The notes under the pieces: generated by a model
What the model was told of the DNA's origin: nothing
Database searches by the model: none
The model's input: the letters and a program-made list of their open reading frames with translations, nothing else
Assembly (NCBI GenBank): GCA_021785405.1
Contig: JAJYFF010000001.1
Span: forward strand, 1-64,000
Reading direction: 5' to 3'
DNA: 64,000 nt
Source of the DNA: Pseudomonadota bacterium
Lineage (GTDB): Bacteria > Pseudomonadota > Gammaproteobacteria > Steroidobacterales > Steroidobacteraceae
Translations under genes and position numbers: made by a program
Part shown: positions 31,279 to 39,228 of the stretch, piece by piece
Numbering within the stretch: the stretch's first letter is position 1
How the letters are laid out: each line of letters starts with the position of its first letter

Positions 31279-31734
31279 ATGCCTTTCTACGAATATCAAT
31301 GCAAACGCTGCGGCCACACCCTCGAAGCGATGCAGAAGGTCCACGATGCGCCGCTGAAGAAATGTCCGGCCTGCGGCAAGAGCGCGCTCGAGCGCCTGAT
31401 GTCGGCGCCGGTGTTCCGGCTCAAGGGCAGCGGGTGGTACGAGACCGACTTCAAGTCCGACAAGGAAGGCAAGCGCAATCTCGCCGACCGGCCCGACGCC
31501 GAGGCGAAGAAGGGGGATGAGGACAAGGCCGTCGCCAAGCCCGCGGAGGCCGCGGACGCCGCGAAGAAGCCAGCCGAGAAACCGACGGAAGCGAAGGCAC
31601 CCGCCGTGGCCCCGACCCCGGCGAAGCGGGCGGCGGTGAAGGCCCGTGCGCCGGTGAAGGCGCCGCCGCGACGCGCCGTGGCGAAGCGGCCGGCGAAGAA
31701 AGCGGCGGCCCGCAAGGCATCGAGCCGCCGCTGA
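31279..31734 (+). CDS. FmdB-family zinc ribbon protein with basic Ala/Lys tail
   Basis: The first ~50 of 151 residues form an FmdB-type zinc ribbon (YEYQCKRCGH ... KKCPACGK), followed by FRLKGSGWYETDFKSD, a hallmark of this family of putative regulators. The remaining half is a low-complexity Ala/Lys/Pro tail ending in Arg/Lys-rich AAARKASSRR. ATG 31279 follows AAGAGG. The function of FmdB ribbons is not well established. In proteobacteria the gene often precedes a DUF502 gene and aspS; here aspS lies 4.6 kb away, with the ECF cluster between. Confidence 0.88.
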   Translation: MPFYEYQCKRCGHTLEAMQKVHDAPLKKCPACGKSALERLMSAPVFRLKGSGWYETDFKSDKEGKRNLADRPDAEAKKGDEDKAVAKPAEAADAAKKPAEKPTEAKAPAVAPTPAKRAAVKARAPVKAPPRRAVAKRPAKKAAARKASSRR

Positions 31735-31743
31735 CCGTTCTCG

Positions 31744-32301
31744 CTATTTCGACGGATGACGCCCGGGCGCTCCGGCGCCGGCGTGGCGATCGGGAGGCGA
31801 GGTCGTGGTCGCGCGCGCATCCGGATCGGTGCTCGGCTGCGCGTCGAGCGCGAGGCTAGACCCGGCGGACGCGGCGGCGGTCGCTTGCGGACCGTGCGTC
31901 CCGTCGCGCGTGTGCTCACCGCCGGTCGCGTGCGTCGCGCCGCGCGGGCGGGCGCCTGCGACGGCTTGAGCCGCGGTCGCCGTCGCCGCGAGTGCGTTCG
32001 CCGACCGGTTGGCCGCGGTCGCGGACCCGCGACCGCGGGCGTCGCTCGCGATGCGGCTGCCCAGGGCCCGGTCGGCGCCGACGCGGCTGCCGGTCGAGCC
32101 GGTGCCACTGAAACGGGCATCACCGAAGCCGGTGGCACCGAAACCGGCGTTACCGAAACCGGCGGCACCGGCGCCGGTGAGCGCGCCGGACAGCCCGCCC
32201 ATCGCACCGAGACCGCCGCCGAAGCCACGAGCGTGCGCCGCCGCGCTGCACGCGATCACGGTGACCGCGGTGGCGGAGGCGATCCAGAATTTCGTTTGCA
32301 T
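31744..32301 (-). CDS. Secreted Gly/Ala-rich protein, unknown function
   Basis: A 185-residue protein with a signal peptide (MQTKFWIASATAVTVIACSAAAHA) and a Gly/Phe/Ala-rich mature part (GFGGGLGAMGGLSGAL, then GFGNAGFGATGFGDARF), followed by an Ala/Thr/Pro tail with no domain I recognise. The ATG is preceded by GGAG at 7 bases. The gap upstream carries the same promoter motif as the neighbouring ECF sigma gene, so it is probably under that sigma factor. It could be a small surface or matrix protein; no function is assigned. Confidence 0.7.
   Translation of the reverse strand: MQTKFWIASATAVTVIACSAAAHARGFGGGLGAMGGLSGALTGAGAAGFGNAGFGATGFGDARFSGTGSTGSRVGADRALGSRIASDARGRGSATAANRSANALAATATAAQAVAGARPRGATHATGGEHTRDGTHGPQATAAASAGSSLALDAQPSTDPDARATTTSPPDRHAGAGAPGRHPSK
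32118..32177. repeat. 15-bp tandem repeat, 4 imperfect copies
   Basis: Four consecutive 15-base units of the form NNNCACCGAANCCGG lie inside the Gly-rich secreted protein gene and encode its GFGxxGFGxxGFG stretch. The units keep the reading frame. The last copy is the most diverged. Confidence 0.75.
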
Positions 32302-32348
32302 GGTGTTGCTCCGATGTGACCGCGGACCTTCCGCGGGCTCCATCGGTC

Positions 32349-32376
32349 ATACGATCGGCGCGGCGGGTTTCTTCCC
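32349..32376 (-). promoter_or_regulatory. ECF-type promoter of the Gly-rich protein gene
   Basis: The minus strand carries GGGAAGAAA, then CGTAT at the same distance (23 bases from first G to C) as in the two plus-strand copies at 33839 and 35126. The -10 differs by one base (CGTAT against CGTCT). It ends 48 bases before the ATG. Confidence 0.7.
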
Positions 32377-32386
32377 GACCCGCTGC

Positions 32387-33694
32387 TCAGCGGGCGCCGA
32401 GCAGGCCGTAGCCGTAGATCGGATCCCAGCCCCGCGCGCCGAGGTCGACTGCGCGCGCGATCAACGCGGCGCGCGCCGTGGCCGCGGCGCGTGGGTTCGG
32501 CGCGTCCATCAACGCGCCGAACAGGGCGGCGACCGTCGGCGCCGCGAACGAGGTACCGCGAGCGACGCTCGTGCCACCGCCGACCGTGGCGACCGGTACG
32601 CCGGCACCCAGGGCGGCGAACGTGACCTGCGGACCGCGTTCCGCCTCGAGCAGCACGCGCCCCCGGGCGTCGACGCCGGTGACGCCGACGACCTGCGGAT
32701 AGGCGGCGGGGTACAGCGGCGGCGCCGCCGGTCCGTCGTTGCCGACGGCCGCGACGATCACGTAGCCTTTCGCGAGCAGCGCCGCGATCACCTGGGCGAG
32801 CAGTCGGTTCTTCGGGCCGACGAGGCTCACGTTGATCACCGGCACGCGATGGCGCGCGAGCCAGGCGAGCGCGGCGATCAGCGACTCGGCCGAACCACCG
32901 GTCGGCATGCCGCAATACACGTCGGCGACGTACAGGTCGGCCGGCGCACCGCGCACCAGCAGCGACGCGACCGCGGTGCCGTGCGCCGCGGGGCGGGTCG
33001 CCGCGCCAAAGCCCCGGGTGTGCACGATCGAGCGGCGGAACACCGGGGCGGACGCATCGATCCCGGTGTCGATGAGACCCAGTTTCGGCAAGCGACGCAC
33101 GGCGCGCGCGTTCGCGCTGGCGCCGCGCGCGGCGACGGCCCCGGCCGGCGTACCGCTGGTGAAATAGATCTGATCGTAGTCGTACGTGCCTTCCGGCACC
33201 GCGGCTCGCAGCGTTCGCAGGGATCTTCGCAGCGACCAATGCGGCGGGACCGCGAGCGCGACGACGTCCAACCCCAGGTCGGCCATCGGGTGGTCGCGAA
33301 TCACCGTGAATCCGAGCGCCGTTGCCCGCGCCCGCGCCGCGCTCGTTGGAAACGTCGCCACGATCTCGTGGCGCACGACGGGATCGCCGTCGGGATCGGC
33401 TTCGACGAGATCGCCGTGCGTGCGCAACAGCCGCCGGATCGCGGCTCGGCGCTGCCCCGTCAGTCGCCGCAGGGTGTCTTGATCGAGCGCATCGAGCAGG
33501 CCGGGGCCGCGGTGACCGAAGTCCGCTGGGACGTGATCGAGGCCGAGGCCGAGGCCGAGGCCGAGGCCTGGACCCCCGCCCATGCCGAGTCCGAAGCCCG
33601 CGCTGGGCATGCGCGCCGCCAGGCGACTCTGAGCGTGCGCCGGCAGGATCAATACCGACGAGAGCACCAGCGCCGCTGCCCGCCACCGTGTCAT
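32387..33694 (-). CDS. Secreted S8 (subtilisin-like) serine protease
   Basis: A 435-residue protein with a signal peptide (MTRWRAAALVLSSVLILPAHAQ), a Gly-Leu repeat stretch, a prodomain-like part, and the catalytic triad motifs GLIDTGID (Asp), HGTAVASL (His) and GTSFAAPTVAAL (Ser). The oxyanion-type VGNDG is also present. I chose ATG 33694, with GAGGG upstream, over the listed start at 33739 because it begins the signal peptide. It is divergent from the ECF sigma gene. It may mature or degrade envelope proteins, possibly including the anti-sigma factor or its Gly-rich neighbour; that link is inferred. Confidence 0.9.
   Translation of the reverse strand: MTRWRAAALVLSSVLILPAHAQSRLAARMPSAGFGLGMGGGPGLGLGLGLGLDHVPADFGHRGPGLLDALDQDTLRRLTGQRRAAIRRLLRTHGDLVEADPDGDPVVRHEIVATFPTSAARARATALGFTVIRDHPMADLGLDVVALAVPPHWSLRRSLRTLRAAVPEGTYDYDQIYFTSGTPAGAVAARGASANARAVRRLPKLGLIDTGIDASAPVFRRSIVHTRGFGAATRPAAHGTAVASLLVRGAPADLYVADVYCGMPTGGSAESLIAALAWLARHRVPVINVSLVGPKNRLLAQVIAALLAKGYVIVAAVGNDGPAAPPLYPAAYPQVVGVTGVDARGRVLLEAERGPQVTFAALGAGVPVATVGGGTSVARGTSFAAPTVAALFGALMDAPNPRAAATARAALIARAVDLGARGWDPIYGYGLLGAR
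33539..33568. repeat. Hexanucleotide repeat (GAGGCC)x5 in the protease gene
   Basis: Five perfect GAGGCC units on the plus strand encode the (Gly-Leu)n run just after the signal peptide of the S8 protease. Because the unit is six bases, slippage would change the length of the run without breaking the frame. Confidence 0.9.
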
Positions 33695-33838
33695 CCGTTC
33701 GATCCCTCCAGCCCGCCAGGGCATGGCCACCGCCGCCATGATAGCTCGCGGGTCCGGCCCGGTTCGCCGCCTACGTCACAGACCGGTTGCACCCGGCGTC
33801 GCGGCCGTGGGTAAATCGGCGGCGGTCGCGCAGGTGTC

Positions 33839-33867
33839 GGGAAGAAAATCTCCGGTGCAGACGTCTA
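33839..33867 (+). promoter_or_regulatory. ECF-type promoter of the sigma factor gene (autoregulatory)
   Basis: GGGAAGAAAAT is followed after 12 bases by CGTCTA, a -35/-10 pair with 17-base spacing typical of ECF sigma factors. An identical 11-base -35 block and spacing recur at 35126. The expected start point falls at about the sigma gene ATG, implying little or no leader. Confidence 0.8.
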
Positions 33868-33871
33868 CACG

Positions 33872-34357
33872 ATGATGACGAACGGGACGACGGAAAACGT
33901 CCAGGGGGAGATCGCGTCGTTGTTGCCGCGGTTGCGGCGGTTCGCGCGTTCGTTGACACGCAACGTGCACGACGCCGACGACGTCGTGCAGATCGCGGTG
34001 GAGCGGGCGCTGACGCACATTGCGCAGCGGCGGTGCGACATGCGCCTGGACGGCTGGCTGTTCAAGATCGTGAGAAACGCCTGGATCGACGAGATTCGCT
34101 TCCGCAAGCGGCGCGACGAGGTCTTCCTCGCCGAGGACACCGCGTCCGCGGAGGCCGGCGGCCAGTTGGACGATGCGCTGTCGATTCGCGCGGCCCTGTC
34201 GCGACTCCCGCCAGAGCAGCGGCTCGCGGTGAGCCTGGTGCTCGTCGAGGGTCTGTCGTATCAGGAGGCTGCCGACGTGCTGGACGTGCCGATCGGCACG
34301 CTGACGAGCCGCCTCGCCCGCGCGCGGCAGGCGTTGCAGGCCGCATTGCAAGCCTAA
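33872..34357 (+). CDS. ECF RNA polymerase sigma factor
   Basis: A 161-residue sigma-70 family protein with only regions 2 and 4. Region 2 has LRRFARSLTRNVHDADDVVQIAVERAL and the DGWLFKIVRNAWIDEIR stretch. Region 4 has LPPEQRLAVSLVLVEGLSYQEAADVLDVPIGTLTSRLARARQAL. It is followed 12 bases later by an anti-sigma gene. Upstream lies its likely own promoter, so ATG 33872 or 33875 would be nearly leaderless. An internal TTG after GGGGGAG would remove too much of the N-terminus. Confidence 0.95.
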   Translation: MMTNGTTENVQGEIASLLPRLRRFARSLTRNVHDADDVVQIAVERALTHIAQRRCDMRLDGWLFKIVRNAWIDEIRFRKRRDEVFLAEDTASAEAGGQLDDALSIRAALSRLPPEQRLAVSLVLVEGLSYQEAADVLDVPIGTLTSRLARARQALQAALQA

Positions 34358-34369
34358 GGAGGGACCCGC

Positions 34370-35119
34370 ATGCAGATCACCGCCGAACTCTTGATGGCCT
34401 ATGCCGACGGCGAACTCGACGCGGCGGCGGCCGCGGCCGTCGAAGCGGCGATGCGTGACGATGCGGGCCTCGCCGCGCAAGTCGCCGAGCATCGCGCGCT
34501 GCGTGCCCGGCTGCAGGCCGCGTTCGCCGGGGACTTGCTCGAGCCGGTGCCCGGGCGACTCCTCGAGGCGGCGCGGCGCACGCCGGCGGCGGGCGTATCG
34601 CCCGCGGGGGCGGCTGCGCGGGCGCACCGCCGGTGGTGGCGCTCGCCGCTGCCCCTCGCGGCCGCGGCGAGCCTCGTGCTCAGCGTCGGGATCGGCCTGG
34701 TCGTGTGGCATGCCTCCGGCCGACTGCTGCACCGGACCGCGCACGGCACGCCGGTCGCCAGCGGTCGCCTGGCGCATGCGCTGTCGCATGACCTCTCGGG
34801 TCCGGGCGGGACCGGCGGCGTCGACGTGATCCTGAGTTTCGTCGACCGATCGGGCGAGTATTGCCGGGCGTTTCGCATCGCGGGTCGCGTGCCGCGGAGC
34901 GGGGTCGCGTGTCGGGGCGCTGCGCAGTGGCGCATCGCGGCCCTGGCGCGAGCGCCCGGCGAACCGGGCCGGGAGTCCGGTTATCGGACGGCCGGTTCGA
35001 GCCTGCCGCCCGCGGTGCTGCAGGCCATTCAGTCGCGTATCGTGGGTCAGCCGCTCGACCGTGCGGGCGAGCGGGCCGCCCGCGCACGGGACTGGGCGCC
35101 CCGTCACGCCGATCTGTGA
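34370..35119 (+). CDS. Transmembrane anti-sigma factor
   Basis: A 249-residue single-pass protein. The N-terminal cytoplasmic helical domain (ITAELLMAYADGELDAAAAAAVEAAM) is typical of anti-sigma domains. A membrane helix lies at about residues 93-114, and a periplasmic domain has two cysteines (EYCRAFR and GVACRG) that could form a disulfide. The N-domain has no HxxxCxxC zinc motif. Strong SD AAGGAGG. It should hold the upstream ECF sigma at the membrane and release it on an envelope signal. Confidence 0.85.
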   Translation: MQITAELLMAYADGELDAAAAAAVEAAMRDDAGLAAQVAEHRALRARLQAAFAGDLLEPVPGRLLEAARRTPAAGVSPAGAAARAHRRWWRSPLPLAAAASLVLSVGIGLVVWHASGRLLHRTAHGTPVASGRLAHALSHDLSGPGGTGGVDVILSFVDRSGEYCRAFRIAGRVPRSGVACRGAAQWRIAALARAPGEPGRESGYRTAGSSLPPAVLQAIQSRIVGQPLDRAGERAARARDWAPRHADL

Positions 35120-35125
35120 CCGAAT

Positions 35126-35154
35126 GGGAAGAAAATGCGCTGGCCGATCGTCTT
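35126..35154 (+). promoter_or_regulatory. ECF-type promoter of the DUF4382 lipoprotein gene
   Basis: GGGAAGAAAAT-N12-CGTCTT repeats the sigma gene's promoter exactly in the -35 block and spacing. It starts 7 bases after the anti-sigma stop and lies about 40 bases upstream of the lipoprotein ATG, with GGAGG in between. Confidence 0.8.
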
Positions 35155-35191
35155 AGCTACCGGGGGCTCTTGAACTCGGAGGTCAATCGCT

Positions 35192-36139
35192 ATGTTCAGC
35201 GCGTCAAAACGCATCTTCCGGCTCGGCCTGCTGATCGCGTCCAGTTGGACCTTGGCCGCCTGCGGTGGCTCGGGCAGCGGCAGCGGCCAGATGTCGCTAT
35301 CGGTCGCCGATGCGCCGGTCGACGGCGCGACCTCGGTCGTGGTCGAGTTCACCGGTGTCGAGCTGATGCAGAGCAACGGCAATCCGGTCGACATCAATTT
35401 CGCGCAACCCAAGTTCATCGATCTGCTCAACCAGAGCAACACCGCCTCGGCGCAGTTGTTCAACCAGCCGATCCCGGCCGGCTCCTACAGTTCGATCCGC
35501 CTGATCGTTCTCGCGGACGGCGACCCGAGCCACTCCTCGATCACGCTGCAGGGTGCTTCCGGCCCCACGGGGTTGCTGATCCCGAGCGGCGCGCAGACGG
35601 GCCTGAAGCTCGTCTCCGGCTTCGACGTGAGCTCGAGCGGCGTCGTCGACTACACGATCGATTTCGATCTGCGCAAGTCGATCACCTGTCCGAACGGCCA
35701 GACGAGCTGCTTCCTGCAGCCCGCGCTGCGCCTGGTCGACAACACCACCGTCGGCAACATCCAGGGAACGGTGTCCCCGGTGCTGCTCACCGGCACGACG
35801 ACGGTGCCGTGTCCGGCGCCGGCGGTCTACCTGTACAGCAGCGCATCGCCGACCGCGATGAGCCCGCTGCAGGGCAACTACAACCAGAACTCCGGCAATA
35901 CGCAGGCGAGTGTCAATTCGCCGGTGCCGGTGACCTCGAAGGCGCCCATCCTCGACACGACGAGCGCCAATTATGGGTATTACCAGTTCACTTTCCTGCC
36001 GCCGGGCACCTACACGGTCGCTTACACCTGCGACGCCGACCTCGACACGAGCACGGCCACGACGCCGATGACCTTCAGTCCGGTGACCGCCAACGTGAGC
36101 GTCGTGGCGACCCAGACCACGACCGTGAATTTCCCGTAG
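35192..36139 (+). CDS. DUF4382 domain lipoprotein
   Basis: A 315-residue lipoprotein: signal peptide with lipobox LAAC, then a GGSGSGSG linker and a DUF4382 domain (MSLSVADAPVDGATSVVVEFTGVEL ... LLNQSNTASAQLFNQPIPAGSYSSIRLIV). The C-terminal half looks like a carboxypeptidase-regulatory or transthyretin-like beta domain (FLPPGTYTVAYTCD). The DUF4382 function is unknown. Base use is less GC-biased than the flanking housekeeping genes. Its promoter places it in the ECF regulon. Confidence 0.9.
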   Translation: MFSASKRIFRLGLLIASSWTLAACGGSGSGSGQMSLSVADAPVDGATSVVVEFTGVELMQSNGNPVDINFAQPKFIDLLNQSNTASAQLFNQPIPAGSYSSIRLIVLADGDPSHSSITLQGASGPTGLLIPSGAQTGLKLVSGFDVSSSGVVDYTIDFDLRKSITCPNGQTSCFLQPALRLVDNTTVGNIQGTVSPVLLTGTTTVPCPAPAVYLYSSASPTAMSPLQGNYNQNSGNTQASVNSPVPVTSKAPILDTTSANYGYYQFTFLPPGTYTVAYTCDADLDTSTATTPMTFSPVTANVSVVATQTTTVNFP

Positions 36140-36164
36140 CACGACGGCTCCGTTGCCCTCGCCC

Positions 36165-36195
36165 CGATCGCCGGCGCGGCCTGCGCCGGCGATCG
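36165..36195 (+). terminator. Very stable GC hairpin after the lipoprotein gene
   Basis: A perfect 13-bp stem (CGATCGCCGGCGC and its complement) with a 5-base loop starts 25 bases after the stop. No T-tract follows, so it may terminate with Rho, protect the 3' end, or do something else. Confidence 0.5.
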
Positions 36196-36217
36196 GCTGG
36201 CGCGGCCCGGACGGGCC

Positions 36218-36278
36218 TGCCGAAGGGGGTTGCCGCAGCGCCCGGCAGGCCGTAGGATCGCGCGTTTCCCCTTCGGCA
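36218..36278 (+). promoter_or_regulatory. Long-range inverted repeat in the aspS leader
   Basis: TGCCGAAGGGG (36218-36228) and CCCCTTCGGCA (36268-36278) form an 11-bp perfect inverted repeat 39 bases apart. The second arm ends 16 bases before the aspS ATG. No Shine-Dalgarno is visible before that ATG. The structure could control translation or transcription of aspS. Confidence 0.4.
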
Positions 36279-36294
36279 ACTCGTGCGTTAACTG

Positions 36295-38070
36295 ATGCGT
36301 ACCCATTATTGCGGCGACGTCGGCGAATCGCTGATCGGTCAGGTCATCACCGTGGCCGGCTGGGCGCAACGCCGGCGCGATCACGGCGGCGTGATCTTCG
36401 TGGACCTGCGGGATCGGGCCGGCATCCTGCAACTGGTGTTCGATCCGGATACGGCCGAGGTGTTCGCCCAGGCCGAGCGCGTGCGCAATGAATTCGTGCT
36501 CGAGGTCACCGGGCTCGTGCGCGCCAGGCCCGCCGGCACCGTGAACGCCCACCTGAAGTCCGGCGGGGTGGAGCTGCTCGCGCAACGGATCGAGATCCTG
36601 AACCGCTCGGAGCCGCTGCCGTTCCAGCTCGACGAGCCGGTCAACGAGGAAGTGCGGCTGCGCTATCGATACCTCGACCTGCGCCGCGAGGACATGCGCG
36701 AGCGGTTGTTGCTGCGCCACCGGGTCACGCGCGCGTTGCGCGCGTACCTGGACGAGGCCGGCTTCGTCGACATCGAGACGCCGATGCTCACCAAGGCGAC
36801 GCCGGAAGGCGCGCGCGACTATCTGGTACCGAGCCGTACGCACTTCGGCAAGTTCTTCGCGTTGCCGCAGTCGCCGCAGATCTTCAAGCAGCTGCTGATG
36901 GTCGCGGGCTTCGATCGCTACTACCAGATCGTGAGATGCTTCCGCGACGAGGACTTGCGCGCGGATCGCCAGCCCGAGTTCACGCAGCTCGACATCGAAA
37001 CCTCGTTCCTCGACCAAGACCAGATCATGGAGGCGATGGAGGGGCTGTTCGTCGACCTGTTCAAACGGGTGTTGAACGTCGAGCTGCCGCGGCCGCTGCC
37101 GCGCATGAGCTACGCGGAGGCGATGCGCCGCTACGGATCGGACAAGCCGGACCTGCGGATCGCGCTGGAACTCGTCGACGTCGCCGACCTCGTGCGGGAC
37201 TCGGACTTCAAGGTGTTCGCCGGACCCGCGGCCGACCCGGGCGGCCGGGTCACCGCGCTGCGCGTGCCCGCGGGCGGGAAGCTCACCCGCAAGGAGATCG
37301 ACGACTACACCGCGTACGTCGCTCGCTACGGCGCGAAGGGCCTCGCCTACGTGAAGGTCAACGACGTCGCGAAAGGGCGCGACGGCCTGCAGTCGCCGAT
37401 CCTGAAATTCCTGAGCGACGCGGCGATCGACGGCATCCTGCGGCGCACCGGCGCGGTCGACGGCGACCTGGTGTTCTTCGGCGCCGATCGCGCGAAGATC
37501 GTCGCGGATGCGCTCGGCGCGTTGCGCCTGAAGGTCGGGCACGATCTGCAGCTGGTCGCGCCGGGCTGGCGGCCGCTGTGGGTCGTCGACTTCCCGATGT
37601 TCGAATGGGATGCGGACGAGAAGCGCTGGGTCGCGATGCATCACCCGTTCACGAGCCCGGTGAACCTCGACTACGCGGCGCTCGCGGCGAGCCCGGGCGA
37701 AGCGCTCGCGAAGGCCTACGACCTGGTGCTGAACGGCTCCGAAGTCGGCGGCGGCTCGGTGCGTATCCACCGCCAGGAGCTGCAGTCGACCGTGTTCGAC
37801 CTGCTCGGGATCGGCCCGGAGGAGGCGCGCGAGAAGTTCGGCTTCCTGCTCGATGCGCTCAAGTTCGGCGCGCCGCCGCACGGCGGCATCGCGTTCGGGC
37901 TCGATCGGCTGTGCATGCTGATGGCGGGTGCGGAGAGCATCCGCGACGTGATCGCGTTCCCGAAGACGCAGACCGCCGCGTGTCCGCTCACCGACGCGCC
38001 GACCGAGGTCGCCGAGGCGCAACTGCGGGAGCTGCACATCCGGGTGCGCACGCCGCCGAAGGTCGAGTGA
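36295..38070 (+). CDS. aspS: Aspartyl-tRNA synthetase
   Basis: A 591-residue class IIb synthetase: N-terminal OB-fold anticodon domain ([27 protein letters not shown]), motif 1 [25 protein letters not shown], motif 2 [20 protein letters not shown], bacterial GAD insertion, and motif 3 [13 protein letters not shown]. It charges tRNA-Asp. Whether it also charges tRNA-Asn depends on the genome's gatCAB content, which is not visible. It is followed closely by nudB. Confidence 0.98.
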   Translation: MRTHYCGDVGESLIGQVITVAGWAQRRRDHGGVIFVDLRDRAGILQLVFDPDTAEVFAQAERVRNEFVLEVTGLVRARPAGTVNAHLKSGGVELLAQRIEILNRSEPLPFQLDEPVNEEVRLRYRYLDLRREDMRERLLLRHRVTRALRAYLDEAGFVDIETPMLTKATPEGARDYLVPSRTHFGKFFALPQSPQIFKQLLMVAGFDRYYQIVRCFRDEDLRADRQPEFTQLDIETSFLDQDQIMEAMEGLFVDLFKRVLNVELPRPLPRMSYAEAMRRYGSDKPDLRIALELVDVADLVRDSDFKVFAGPAADPGGRVTALRVPAGGKLTRKEIDDYTAYVARYGAKGLAYVKVNDVAKGRDGLQSPILKFLSDAAIDGILRRTGAVDGDLVFFGADRAKIVADALGALRLKVGHDLQLVAPGWRPLWVVDFPMFEWDADEKRWVAMHHPFTSPVNLDYAALAASPGEALAKAYDLVLNGSEVGGGSVRIHRQELQSTVFDLLGIGPEEAREKFGFLLDALKFGAPPHGGIAFGLDRLCMLMAGAESIRDVIAFPKTQTAACPLTDAPTEVAEAQLRELHIRVRTPPKVE

Positions 38071-38076
38071 GCGTCG

Positions 38077-38532
38077 ATGAGCGAGCCGCAGGCAACACCT
38101 CCGGCGCCGCACTACCGGCGGCCCGAGTCGGTGTTAGTCGTGATCCATGACGCGAACGACGAATTCCTGCTGATCGAGCGCTGCAAGCCGGCGGGGTTCT
38201 GGCAATCGGTCACCGGGAGCCTCGAGTGGGGCGAGTCGCCGGACGATGCGGCGCGGCGCGAGGTGATCGAGGAAACCGGCATCCGCGACGGCCTGTTGAC
38301 GAACCTGCAGTGGACGCAGATCTACGAGATCTGGCCGTCATTCGGTCGGACCTACGCCCCCGGGATCACCCACAATCGCGAGCATGCGTTCGCATTGCGA
38401 CTCCCCGGGCGCGTGCCGGTCACGCTGAATCCGCGGGAGCACCGGCGCTACGAGTGGCTGCCGGGAGCGGCGGCGGTCGAGCGCGCCTCCTCGTCCACCA
38501 ATCGGACGGTCATCCAGCACCTGCGGCGCTGA
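38077..38532 (+). CDS. nudB: Dihydroneopterin triphosphate diphosphatase
   Basis: A 151-residue Nudix hydrolase with box GSLEWGESPDDAARREVIEETG and the NudB-typical RRPESVLVVIHD start and PGITHNREHAFAL segment. It removes pyrophosphate from dihydroneopterin triphosphate in folate synthesis. It lies 6 bases after aspS, the conserved gammaproteobacterial neighbour. Confidence 0.94.
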   Translation: MSEPQATPPAPHYRRPESVLVVIHDANDEFLLIERCKPAGFWQSVTGSLEWGESPDDAARREVIEETGIRDGLLTNLQWTQIYEIWPSFGRTYAPGITHNREHAFALRLPGRVPVTLNPREHRRYEWLPGAAAVERASSSTNRTVIQHLRR

Positions 38533-38552
38533 GCGATGCCGGGCCCAGCGCG

Positions 38553-39224
38553 ATGACCGGCTCGAGGCGCAGCGTCGTCTTCGTGCATGGGCTCTGGATG
38601 ACGGGTTTCGAGGCGGCGTGGCTCGGTCATCGGATCGCGCGTCGGCGCGCGGCGACGCTGCACCGGTTCCACTATCGCTCGGTCGCGGCGAGTCTGAGCG
38701 AGAGCGCCGCCGCGCTCGCGCGCTTCGTCGATGCGCTCGGCGGGGAAACCATCGACCTGGTCGGTCACAGTCTCGGCGGCGTCGTGATCCTCAGGCTGCT
38801 CGAGCGAGCGACGCCGCGTGCGCCGGGCCGCGCGGTGCTGCTCGGCGCCCCGGTCCAAGGCAGTCGGGCGGCACGCGGGCTCGCCCGCTGGCCGGGCGGG
38901 CGCGGCATCCTCGGCCGCGCGATCGCCGAGGCGGTGCTCGAGGCGGGCCCGCGGACGCGACCCCTCGGGCGCGAAGTCGGCGTGATTGCCGGCACGGCGC
39001 CCTACGGCCTCGGTCGACTGGTCGCGCGGTTGCCCGAACCCAACGACGGCGTCGTGCTCGTCGAGGAGACCCGGCTCGCCGGCGCGCGCGACCACCTCGA
39101 GTTGCCGGTCAACCACTCCGGCATGCTGTTCTCGCGCGCGGTCGCCGACCAGGCGGCCGCGTTCCTCGAGCGCGGCCGCTTCGAGCGCGAGGGGGAAACG
39201 GCCCGATCGAGGCCGGCGGGCTGA
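38553..39224 (+). CDS. Alpha/beta hydrolase
   Basis: A 223-residue hydrolase with VVFVHGLWMTG (oxyanion region), nucleophile elbow LVGHSLGGVV and a C-terminal catalytic His in LPVNHSGM. It resembles lipase-like and PGAP1-like serine hydrolases, cytoplasmic by lack of a signal peptide. The substrate is unknown. The ATG lies 20 bases after the nudB stop. The 3' end nearly meets the convergent mutS end. Confidence 0.85.
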   Translation: MTGSRRSVVFVHGLWMTGFEAAWLGHRIARRRAATLHRFHYRSVAASLSESAAALARFVDALGGETIDLVGHSLGGVVILRLLERATPRAPGRAVLLGAPVQGSRAARGLARWPGGRGILGRAIAEAVLEAGPRTRPLGREVGVIAGTAPYGLGRLVARLPEPNDGVVLVEETRLAGARDHLELPVNHSGMLFSRAVADQAAAFLERGRFEREGETARSRPAG

Positions 39225-39228
39225 GCCG

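Noticed and set aside
33695-33780. A fourth copy of the ECF promoter before the S8 protease
   Set aside because: The nearest match (GGCGAA, GCTATC) differs in both elements; too weak to call.
36022-38112. 696-residue minus-strand ORF antisense to aspS, and a 706-residue one opposite mutS (39763-41883)
   Set aside because: Shadow frames; the opposite strands encode intact housekeeping proteins.
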